A stretch of 64,000 nt of DNA. Source: Galeruca laticollis (taxonomy: Eukaryota; Arthropoda; Insecta; Coleoptera; Chrysomelidae). Position numbers and translations under genes: made by a program. Within the stretch, counting starts at the first letter, position 1. Every line of letters starts with the position of its first letter. Below, piece after piece: positions 1 to 9,235 of the stretch. The notes beneath the pieces were generated by a model, which saw only the letters and a program-made list of their open reading frames with translations, ran no database searches and had not been told where the DNA came from. The stretch is from assembly GCA_963921935.1 (NCBI GenBank), contig OY998175.1, positions 310,457,484-310,521,483 of the forward strand, given 5' to 3'.

Positions 1-224
1 ATATGAGAAAAATTTAAAAGTGATGCCATCTAGCGAAAATTGTCTGAACTAATAATATTTTCCATTTAAATGAAGAAAAATTTCAACTCTTTTACGAGGA
101 AATGAGAAAGTTTGTAATTTGAAACAGAGCGTCAGCTATACTAGCCCCACCCTACCGCTCTCCCATTATCTAGACACTTACTTAAGTAGCTTATTGCCAA
201 GCATATGAGAAAAATTTAAAAGTG

Positions 225-238
225 ATGCCATCTAGCGG
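225..238 (-). other. CTCF-like dimorphic motif, one per monomer (example)
   Basis: The plus strand reads ATGCCATCTAGCGG; its reverse complement is CCGCTAGATGGCAT. Against the published vertebrate CTCF core CCASYAGRKGGCRS it fits 12 of 14 positions, missing at positions 3 and 14. The same site recurs in nearly every monomer as a small set of alleles: CATCTAGCGG, CATCTACCGG, CTTCTAGCGG, CTATCTACCGG and CATCTAGCGT. The AG/AC difference falls on the degenerate S position, so both alleles keep the fit. The CTTCTAG and GCTATC alleles damage the GGC part or its neighbour. That a protein binds here is inference. The host may have a different CTCF specificity, or the match may be chance preserved by homogenisation. 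Confidence 0.4.
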
Positions 239-346
239 AAATTGTCTGAACTAATAATTTTTTCCATTTAAATGAAGAAAAATTTCAACTCTTTTACGAG
301 GAAATGAGAAAGTTTGTAATTTTAAACAGAGCGTCAGCTATACTAG

Positions 347-366
347 CCCCACCCTACCGCTCTCCC
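347..366 (-). other. C-rich box; minus-strand G-run cluster (possible G-quadruplex / i-motif)
   Basis: In a monomer with 34% G+C overall, this 20-base stretch has 14 C, 1 G, 2 A and 3 T. On the minus strand it has four runs of two or more G (GGG, GG, GGG, GGGG) separated by 1-5 bases. That is enough for a two-tetrad quadruplex, or for an i-motif on the plus strand. It is present in essentially every monomer, with alleles CCCCGCCCTACCACTC and CCCCACCCTACCGCTC and minor ones with TCC, CTC or CCA. Folding in the cell is inference. Runs of only two G make a stable quadruplex less certain than in three-tetrad motifs. Confidence 0.45.
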
Positions 367-370
367 ATTA

Positions 371-390
371 TCTAGACACTTACTTAAGTA
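371..390. other. TCTAGA and TACTTAAGTA palindromes in the conserved 3' part (example)
   Basis: TCTAGA at 371-376 and the perfect 10-bp palindrome TACTTAAGTA at 381-390 lie just after the C-rich box. This section is among the least variable of the monomer. Exceptions are TTTAGACGC types (such as 24434), the 4-bp shortened CACTCAAGTAG types (978, 1168, 10011, 15223, 18625), and AACTAGACAATTACTAAAG types (45864, 49678). Together with CATATG at the monomer edge these give a near-regular ~201-bp spacing of several six-base sites. Confidence 0.7.
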
Positions 391-863
391 GCTTATTGCC
401 AAGCATATGAGAAAAATTTAAAAGTGATGCCATCTACCGGAAATTGTCTGAACTAATAATTTTCTCATTAAAATGAAGAAAAATTCCAACTCTTTTACGA
501 GGAAATGAGATAGTTTGTAATTTGAAACAGAGCGTCAGCTATACTAGCCCCGCCCTACCACTCTCCCATTATCTAGACACTTACTTAAGTAGCTTATTGC
601 CAAGCATATGAGAAAAATTTAAAAGTGATGCCATCTACCGGAAATTGTCTGAACTAATAATTTTTTCATTCAAATGAAGAAAAATTTCAACTCTTTTACG
701 AGGAAATGAGAAAGTTTGTAATTTGAAACAGAGCATCAGCTATGCTAGCCCCGCCCTACCACACTACCATTATCTAGACACTTACTTAAGTGGCTTATTG
801 CCAAGCATATGTGAAAAATGTAAGTGATGCCTTCTAGCGGAAATTATCAGAACTAATAATTTT

Positions 864-877
864 TTCATTTAAATGAA
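864..877. other. Perfect 14-bp palindrome TTCATTTAAATGAA at the monomer centre (example)
   Basis: TTCATTTAAATGAA equals its own reverse complement. With one T·G wobble the arms extend to 11 base pairs into the flanking T-run and the GAAGAAA side, giving a no-loop dyad able to extrude as a small cruciform. About half of the monomers have this full form. Others carry TTTCCATTTAAATGAAG, which shortens it to CATTTAAATG. Some types break it: CATTAAAATG (2266, 3876), CATTCAAATG (669), CATTTGAATG (1068) or GCATTTGAAAG (25735). A binding or structural role is inference. Confidence 0.5.
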
Positions 878-2002
878 GAAAAATTTCAACTCTTTTACGA
901 GGAAATGAGAAAGTTTGTAAATTGAAACAGAGCGTCAGCTATACTAGCCCCGCCCTACCACTCTACCATTATCTAGACACTCAAGTAGCTTATTGCCAAG
1001 CATATGAGAAAAATTTAAAAGTGATGCCATCTACCGGAAATTGTCTGAAATAGTAATTTTTTCATTTGAATGAAGAAAAATTTCAACTCTTTTACGAGGA
1101 AATGAGAAAGTTTGTAATTTGAAACAGAGCGTCAGCTATACTAGCCCCGCCCTACCACTCTACCATTATCTAGACACTCAAGTAGCTTATTGCCAAGCAT
1201 ATGAGAAAAATTTAAAAGTGATGCCATCTACCGGAAATTGTCTGAAATAGTAATTTTTTCATTTGAATGAAGAAAAATTTCAACTCTTTTACGAGGAAAT
1301 GAGATTGTATGTAATTTGAAACAGAGCCTCAGCTATACTAGCCCCGCCCTACCACTCTCCCATTATCTAGACACTTACTTAAGTAGCTTATTGCCAAGCA
1401 TATGTGAAAAGTTTAAAAGTGATGCCATCTACCGGAAATTGTCTGAAATAGTAATTTTTTCATTTAAATGAAGAAAAATTTCAACTCTTTTACGAGGAAA
1501 TGAGAAAGTTTGTAATTTGTAACAGAGCGTCAGCTATACTAGCCCCACCCTACCGCTCTCCCATTATCTAGACACTTACTTAAGTAGCTTATTGCCAAGC
1601 ATATGAGAAAAATTTAAAAGTGATGCCATCTACCGGAAATTGTCTGAAATAGTAATTTTTTCATTTAAATGAAGAAAAATTTCAACTCTTTTACGAGGAA
1701 ATGAGATTGTTTGTAATTTGAAACAGAGCCTCAGCTATACTAGCCCAACCCTACCACTCTCCCATTATCTAGACACTTACTTAAGTAGCTTATTGCCAAG
1801 CATATGTGAAAAATTTAAAAGTGATGCTATCTACCGGAAATTGTCTGAACTAATAATTTTTTCATTTAAATGAAGAAAAATTTCAACTCTTTTACGAGGA
1901 AATGAGAAAGTTTGTAATTTGAAACAGAGCGTCAGCTATACTAGCCCCGCCCTACCACTCTCCCATTATCTAGACACTTACTTAAGTAGCTTATTGCCAA
2001 GC

Positions 2003-3609
2003 ATATGTGAAAAATTTAAAAGTGATGCCATCTACCGGAAATTGTCTGAAATAGTAATTTTTTCCGTCTAAATGAAAAAAAATTTAAACTCTTTTACGAG
2101 GAAATGAGATAGTTTGTAATTTGAAACAGAGCGTCAGCTATACTAGCCCCGCCCTACCACTCTCCCATTATCTAGACACTTACTTAAGTAGCTTATTGCC
2201 AAGCATATGAGAAAAATTTAAAAGTGATGCCATCTACCGGAAATTGTCTGAACTAATAATTTTCTCATTAAAATGAAGAAAAATTCCAACTCTTTTACGA
2301 GGTAATGAGATAGTTTGTAATTTGAAACAGAGCGTCAGCTATACTAGCCTCGCCCTACCACTCTACCATTATCTAGACACTTACTTAAGTAGCTTATTGC
2401 CAAGCATATGTGAAGAATTTAAGTGATGCCTCCTAGCGGAAATTATCAGAACTAATAATTTTTTCATTTAAATGAAGAAAAATTTCTACTCTTTTACGAG
2501 GAAATGAGAAAATTTGTAATTTGAAACAGAGCGTCAGCTATACTAGCCCCGCCCTACCACTCTCCCATTATCTAGACACTTACTTAAGTAGCTGATTGCA
2601 AGCATATGTGAAAAATTTAAAAGTGATGCCTTCTAGCGGAAAATGTCTGAACTAATATTTTTTTCATTTAAATGAAGAAAAATTTCAACTCTTTTACGAT
2701 TAAATGAGAAAGTTTGTAATTTGAAACAGAGCGTCAGCTATACTAGCCCCGCCCTACCTCTCTCACATTATCTAGACACTTACTTAAGTAGCTTATTGCC
2801 AAGCATATGAGAGAAATTTAAAAGTGATGCCATCTACCGGAAATTGTCTGAAAAATAATTTTTTCATTTAAATGAAGAAAAATTTCTACTCTTTTACGAG
2901 GAAATGAGATTGTTTGTAATTTGAAACAGAGCCTCAGCTATACTAGCGCCGCCCTACCACTCTCCCATTATCTAGACACTTACTTAAGTAGCTTATTGCC
3001 AAGCATATGTGAAAAATTTAAAAGTGATGCCTTCTAGCGGAAAATATCTGAACTAATAATTTTTTCATTTAAATGAAGAAAAATTTCAACTCTTTTACGA
3101 GGAAATGAGAAAGTTTGTAATTTGAAACAGAGCGTCAGCTATACTAGCCCCGCCCTACCACTCTCACATTATCTAGACACTTACTTAAGTAGCTTATTGC
3201 CAAGCATATGAGAAAAATTTAAAAGTGATGCCATCTAGCGAAAATTGTCTGAACTAATAATTTTTTCCATTTAAATGAAGAAAAATTTCAACTCTTTTAC
3301 GAGGAAATGAGAAAGTTTGTAATTTGAAACAGAGCGTCAGCTATACTAGCCCCACCCTACCGCTCTCCCATTATCTAGACACTTACTTAAGTAGCTTATT
3401 GCCAAGCATATGAGAAATATTTAAAAGTGATGCCATCTAGCGGAAATTGTCTGAACTAATAATTTTTTCCATTTAAATGAAGAAAAATTTCAACTCTTTT
3501 ACGAGGAAATGAGAAAGTTTGTAATTTGAAACAGAGCGTCAGCTATACTAGCCCCGCCCTACCACTCTCCCATTATCTAGACACTTACTTAAGTAGCTTA
3601 TTGCCAAGC
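2003..3609 (+). repeat. 8-monomer higher-order unit, copy 1 (1607 bp)
   Basis: Eight monomers begin with the CCGTCTAAATGAAAA type (2064) and include a CTCCTAGCGG type ending in the one-base-shorter GCTGATTGCA (2591), and the ACGATTAAATG type (about 2696). The same series returns 1607 bp later (CCGTCTAAAT 2064 to 3671; GCTGATTGCA 2591 to 4198). Similarity is near-complete over about the first six monomers. The last two (3206 and 3408) differ from their counterparts, so the unit was trimmed or converted at its end. Confidence 0.85.
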
Positions 3610-5215
3610 ATATGTGAAAAATTTAAAAGTGATGCCATCTACCGGAAATTGTCTGAAATAGTAATTTTTTCCGTCTAAATGAAAAAAAATTTAAACTCTT
3701 TTACGAGGAAATGAGATAGTTTGTAATTTGAAACAGAGCGTCAGCTATACTAGCCCCGCCCTACCACTCTCCCATTATCTAGACACTTACTTAAGTAGCT
3801 TATTGCCAAGCATATGAGAAAAATTTAAAAGTGATGCCATCTACCGGAAATTGTCTGAACTAATAATTTTCTCATTAAAATGAAGAAAAATTCCAACTCT
3901 TTTACGAGGTAATGAGATAGTTTGTAATTTGAAACAGAGCGTCAGCTATACTAGCCTCGCCCTACCACTCTACCATTATCTAGACACTTACTTAAGTAGC
4001 TTATTGCCAAGCATATGTGAAGAATTTAAGTGATGCCTCCTAGCGGAAATTATCAGAACTAATAATTTTTTCATTTAAATGAAGAAAAATTTCTACTCTT
4101 TTACGAGGAAATGAGAAAATTTGTAATTTGAAACAGAGCGTCAGCTATACTAGCCCCGCCCTACCACTCTCCCATTATCTAGACACTTACTTAAGTAGCT
4201 GATTGCAAGCATATGTGAAAAATTTAAAAGTGATGCCTTCTAGCGGAAAATGTCTGAACTAATATTTTTTTCATTTAAATGAAGAAAAATTTCAACTCTT
4301 TTACGATTAAATGAGAAAGTTTGTAATTTGAAACAGAGCGTCAGCTATACTAGCCCCGCCCTACCTCTCTCACATTATCTAGACACTTACTTAAGTAGCT
4401 TATTGCCAAGCATATGAGAGAAATTTAAAAGTGATGCCATCTACCGGAAATTGTCTGAAAAATAATTTTTTCATTTAAATGAAGAAAAATTTCTACTCTT
4501 TTACGAGGAAATGAGATTGTTTGTAATTTGAAACAGAGCCTCAGCTATACTAGCGCCGCCCTACCACTCTCCCATTATCTAGACACTTACTTAAGTAGCT
4601 TATTGCCAAGCATATGTGAAAAATTTAAAAGTGATGCCTTCTAGCGGAAAATATCTGAACTAATAATTTTTTCATTTAAATGAAGAAAAATTTCAACTCT
4701 TTTACGAGGAAATGAGAAAGTTTGTAATTTGAAACAGAGCGTCAGCTATACTAGCCCCACCCTACCGCTCTCCCATTATCTAGACACTTACTTAAGTAGC
4801 TTATTGCCAAGCATATGAGAAAAATTTAAAAGTGATGCCATCTAGCGGAAATTGTCTGAACTAATAATTTTTTCCATTTAAATGAAGAAAAATTTCAACT
4901 CTTTTACGAGGAAATGAGAAAGTTTGTAATATTAAACAGAGCGTCAGCTATACTAGCCCCATCCTACCGCTCTCCCATTATCTAGACACTTACTTAAGTA
5001 GCTTATTGCCAAGCATATGAGAAAAATTTAAAAGTGATGCCATCTACCGGAAATTGTCTGAACTAATAATTTTTTCATTCAAATGAAGAAAAATTTCAAC
5101 TCTTTTACGAGGAAATGAGAAAGTTTGTAATTTGAAACAGAGCGTCAGCTATACTAGCCCCACCCTACCACTCTCCCATTATCTAGACACTTACTTAAGT
5201 AGCTTATTGCCAAGC
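3610..5215 (+). repeat. 8-monomer higher-order unit, copy 2 (1606 bp)
   Basis: This is the tandem partner of the unit at 2003-3609, with the same monomer order from the CCGTCTAAATG type through the ACGATTAAATG type (about 4303) to the GCGCCGCCC type (4554). The end differs: 4813 is a CTAGCGG monomer with TATTAAAC and CCCATCC, and 5015 is a CATTCAAATG monomer, where copy 1 has CTAGCGAAAA and GAGAAATATTT monomers. Confidence 0.83.
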
Positions 5216-7225
5216 ATATGAGAAAAATTTAAAAGTGATGCCATCTACCGGAAATTGTCTGAACTAATAATTTTCTCATTAAAATGAAGAAAAATTCCAA
5301 CTCTTTTACGAGGAAATGAGATAGTTTGTAATTTGAAACAGAGCGTCAGCTATACTAGCCCCGCCCTACCACTCTCCCATTATCTAGACACTTACTTAAG
5401 TAGCTTATTGCCAAGCATATGTGAAAAGTTTAAAAGTGATGCCATCTACCGGAAATTGTCTGAAATAGTAATTTTTTCATTTAAATGAAGAAAAATTTCA
5501 ACTCTTTTACGAGGAAATGAGAAAGTTTGTAATTTGTAACAGAGCGTCAGCTATACTAGCCCCACCCTACCGCTCTCCCATTATCTAGACACTTACTTAA
5601 GTAGCTTATTGCCAAGCATATGAGAAAAATTTAAAAGTGATGCCATCTACCGGAAATTGTCTGAACTAATAATTTTCTCATTAAAATGAAGAAAAATTCC
5701 AACTCTTTTACGAGGAAATGAGATAGTTTGTAATTTGAAACAGAGCGTCAGCTATACTAGCCCCGCCCTACCACTCTCCCATTATCTAGACACTTACTTA
5801 AGTAGCTTATTGCCAAGCATATGAGAAAAATTTAAAAGTGATGCCATCTACCGGAAATTGTCTGAACTAATAATTTTCTCATTAAAATGAAGAAAAATTT
5901 CTACTCTTTTACGAGGAAATGAGAAAATTTGTAATTTGAAACAGAGCGTCAGCTATACTAGCCCCGCCCTACCACTCTCCCATTATCTAGACACTTACTT
6001 AAGTAGCTGATTGCAAGCATATGTGAAAAATTTAAAAGTGATGCCTTCTAGCGGAAAATGTCTGAACTAATATTTTTTTCATTTAAATGAAGAAAAATTT
6101 CAACTCTTTTACGATTAAATGAGAAAGTTTGTAATTTGAAACAGAGCGTCAGCTATACTAGCCCCGCCCTACCTCTCTCACATTATCTAGACACTTACTT
6201 AAGTAGCTTATTGCCAAGCATATGAGAGAAATTTAAAAGTGATGCCATCTACCGGAAATTGTCTGAAAAATAATTTTTTCATTTAAATGAAGAAAAATTT
6301 CTACTCTTTTACGAGGAAATGAGATTGTTTGTAATTTGAAACAGAGCCTCAGCTATACTAGCGCCGCCCTACCACTCTCCCATTATCTAGACACTTACTT
6401 AAGTAGCTTATTGCCAAGCATATGTGAAAAATTTAAAAGTGATGCCTTCTAGCGGAAAATGTCTGAACTAATAATTTTTTCATTTAAATGAAGAAAAATT
6501 TCAACTCTTTTACGAGGAAATGAGAAAGTTTGTAATTTGAAACAGAGCGTCAGCTATACTAGCCCCGCCCTACCACTCTCACATTATCTAGACACTTACT
6601 TAAGTAGCTTATTGCCAAGCATATGAGAAAAATTTAAAAGTGATGCCATCTAGCGAAAATTGTCTGAACTAATAATTTTTTCCATTTAAATGAAGAAAAA
6701 TTTCAACTCTTTTACGAGGAAATGAGAAAGTTTGTAATTTGAAACAGAGCGTCAGCTATACTAGCCCCACCCTACCGCTCTCCCATTATCTAGACACTTA
6801 CTTAAGTAGCTTATTGCCAAGCATATGAGAAAAATTTAAAAGTGATGCCATCTAGCGGAAATTGTCTGAACTAATAATTTTTTCCATTTAAATGAAGAAA
6901 AATTTCAACTCTTTTACGAGGAAATGAGAAAGTTTGTAATTTTAAACAGAGCGTCAGCTATACTAGCCCCATCCTACCGCTCTCCCATTATCTAGACACT
7001 TACTTAAGTAGCTTATTGCCAAGCATATGAGAAAAATTTAAAAGTGATGCCATCTACCGGAAATTGTCTGAACTAATAATTTTCTCATTAAAATGAAGAA
7101 AAATTCCAACTCTTTTACGAGGAAATGAGATAGTTTGTAATTTGAAACAGAGCGTCAGCTATACTAGCCCCACCCTACCACTCTCCCATTATCTAGACAC
7201 TTACTTAAGTAGCTTATTGCCAAGC
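5216..7225 (+). repeat. 10-monomer higher-order unit, copy 1 (2010 bp)
   Basis: Ten monomers starting with a CTCATTAAAATG type, followed by GTGAAAAGTTT (5421), another CTCATTAAAATG, a chimeric monomer (5819-6018), the ACGATTAAATG type, the GAGAGAAATTT type, the AAAATGTCTG type, CTAGCGAAAA, CTAGCGG with CCCATCC, and CTCATTAAAATG. All landmarks recur exactly 2010 bp later (GTGAAAAGTT 5421 to 7431; GCTGATTGCA 6006 to 8016). Only scattered single-base differences separate the copies. Confidence 0.88.
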
Positions 7226-9235
7226 ATATGAGAAAAATTTAAAAGTGATGCCATCTACCGGAAATTGTCTGAACTAATAATTTTCTCATTAAAATGAAGA
7301 AAAATTCCAACTCTTTTACGAGGAAATGAGATAGTTTGTAATTAGAAACAGAGCGTCAGCTATACTAGCCCCGCCCTACCACTCTCCCATTATCTAGACA
7401 CTTACTTAAGTAGCTTATTGCCAAGCATATGTGAAAAGTTTAAAAGTGATGCCATCTACCGGAAATTGTCTGAAATAGTAATTTTTTCATTTAAATGAAG
7501 AAAAATTTCAACTCTTTTACGAGGAAATGAGAAAGTTTGTAATTTGTAACAGAGCGTCAGCTATACTAGCCCCACCCTACCGCTCTCCCATTATCTAGAC
7601 ACTTACTTAAGTAGCTTATTGCCAAGCATATGAGAAAAATTTAAAAGTGATGCCATCTACCGGAAATTGTCTGAACTAATAATTTTCTCATTAAAATGAA
7701 GAAAAATTCCAACTCTTTTACGAGGAAATGAGATAGTTTGTAATTTGAAACAGAGCGTCAGCTATACTAGCCCCGCCCTACCACTCTCCCATTATCTAGA
7801 CACTTACTTAAGTAGCTTATTGCCAAGCATATGAGAAAAATTTAAAAGTGATGCCATCTACCGGAAATTGTCTGAACTAATAATTTTCTCATTAAAATGA
7901 AGAAAAATTTCTACTCTTTTACGAGGAAATGAGAAAATTTGTAATTTGAAACAGAGCGTCAGCTATACTAGCCCCGCCCTACCACTCTCCCATTATCTAG
8001 ACACTTACTTAAGTAGCTGATTGCAAGCATATGTGAAAAATTTAAAAGTGATGCCTTCTAGCGGAAAATGTCTGAACTAATATTTTTTTCATTTAAATGA
8101 AGAAAAATTTCAACTCTTTTACGATTAAATGAGAAAGTTTGTAATTTGAAACAGAGCGTCAGCTATACTAGCCCCGCCCTACCTCTCTCACATTATCTAG
8201 ACACTTGCTTAAGTAGCTTATTGCCAAGCATATGAGAGAAATTTAAAAGTGATGCCATCTACCGGAAATTGTCTGAAAAATAATTTTTTCATTTAAATGA
8301 AGAAAAATTTCTACTCTTTTACGAGGAAATGAGATTGTTTGTAATTTGAAACAGAGCCTCAGCTATACTAGCGCCGCCCTACCACTCTCCCATTATCTAG
8401 ACACTTACTTAAGTAGCTTATTGCCAAGCATATGTGAAAAATTTAAAAGTGATGCCTTCTAGCGGAAAATGTCTGAACTAATAATTTTTTCATTTAAATG
8501 AAGAAAAATTTCAACTCTTTTACGAGGAAATGAGAAAGTTTGTAATTTGAAACAGAGCGTCAGCTATACTAGCCCCGCCCTACCACTCTCACATTATCTA
8601 GACACTTACTTAAGTAGCTTATTGCCAAGCATATGAGAAAAATTTAAAAGTGATGCCATCTAGCGAAAATTGTCTGAACTAATAATTTTTTCCATTTAAA
8701 TGAAGAAAAATTTCAACTCTTTTACGAGGAAATGAGAAAGTTTGTAATTTGAAACAGAGCGTCAGCTATACTAGCCCCACCCTACCGCTCTCCCATTATC
8801 TAGACACTTACTTAAGTAGCTTATTGCCAAGCATATGAGAAAAATTTAAAAGTGATGCCATCTAGCGGAAATTGTCTGAACTAATAATTTTTTCCATTTA
8901 AATGAAGAAAAATTTCAACTCTTTTACGAGGAAATGAGAAAGTTTGTAATTTTAAACAGAGCGTCAGCTATACTAGCCCCACCCTACCGCTCTCCCATTA
9001 TCTAGACACTTACTTAAGTAGCTTATTGCCAAGCATATGAGAAAAATTTAAAAGTGATGCCATCTACCGGAAATTGTCTGAACTAATAATTTTCTCATTA
9101 AAATGAAGAAAAATTCCAACTCTTTTACGAGGAAATGAGATAGTTTGTAATTTGAAACAGAGCGTCAGCTATACTAGCCCCACCCTACCACTCTCCCATT
9201 ATCTAGACACTTACTTAAGTAGCTTATTGCCAAGC
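7226..9235 (+). repeat. 10-monomer higher-order unit, copy 2 (2010 bp)
   Basis: Near-identical tandem partner of 5216-7225. Visible differences include TAATTAGAAAC near 7340 against TAATTTGAAAC, ACTTGCTTAAG near 8204, and CCCACCC against CCCATCC near 8979. The series then continues with one further monomer of the same type (9236) before switching to the CATTCAAATG type at 9437, where the older ~9-kb-spaced block takes over. Confidence 0.88.

Larger units (their letters stand above)
203..404 (+). repeat. Reference monomer (202 bp), used to describe the internal layout
   Basis: This is the first monomer with both edges inside the window. Order within it: an A-tract joined to AAATTTAAAA (210-221); the GCCATCTAGCGG motif (227-238); TTGTCTGAACTAATAA followed by a T-tract (242-264); the dyad CATTTAAATG (265-274); GAAGAAAAATTTC (274-286); CTCTTTTACGAGGAAATGAG (289-308); a GTTTGTAAT segment (312-320); CAGAGCGTCAGCTATACTAG (327-346); the C-rich box (347-366); TCTAGA (371-376); the palindrome TACTTAAGTA (381-390); and TTATTGCCAAGC up to the next CATATG. 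Counting gives 69 G+C in 202 bases. Across the array, positions from CAGAGCGTCAG to the monomer end vary little, while roughly the first 85 bases define the subtypes. Confidence 0.95.
1..2405 (+). repeat. Twelve-monomer block, left member of a ~9-kb-spaced duplication
   Basis: Twelve monomers of distinct types in the order CTAGCGAAAA, CTAGCGG, CTCATTAAAATG, CATTCAAATG with GCATCAG, the 195-bp short type, two CATTTGAATG types, GTGAAAAGTTT, the CCCAACCC type, GCTATCTACCGG, CCGTCTAAATG, and another CTCATTAAAATG. The same order recurs at 8631-11437. From 1002 to 2405 the offset is a constant 9032 bp (GTGAAAAGTT at 1404 and 10436; CCGTCTAAAT at 2064 and 11096). Monomers at 807, 1002 and 1199 are shortened (195-201 bp) by a 4-bp and a 2-bp deletion. 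Confidence 0.85.

Noticed and set aside
345..372. Promoter or TATA-like element near CTATACTAGCCCC.
   Set aside because: CTATACTAG resembles a TATA-like string, but no transcript start, downstream gene or conserved initiator is visible. Short matches of this kind are expected by chance in an A+T-rich repeat.
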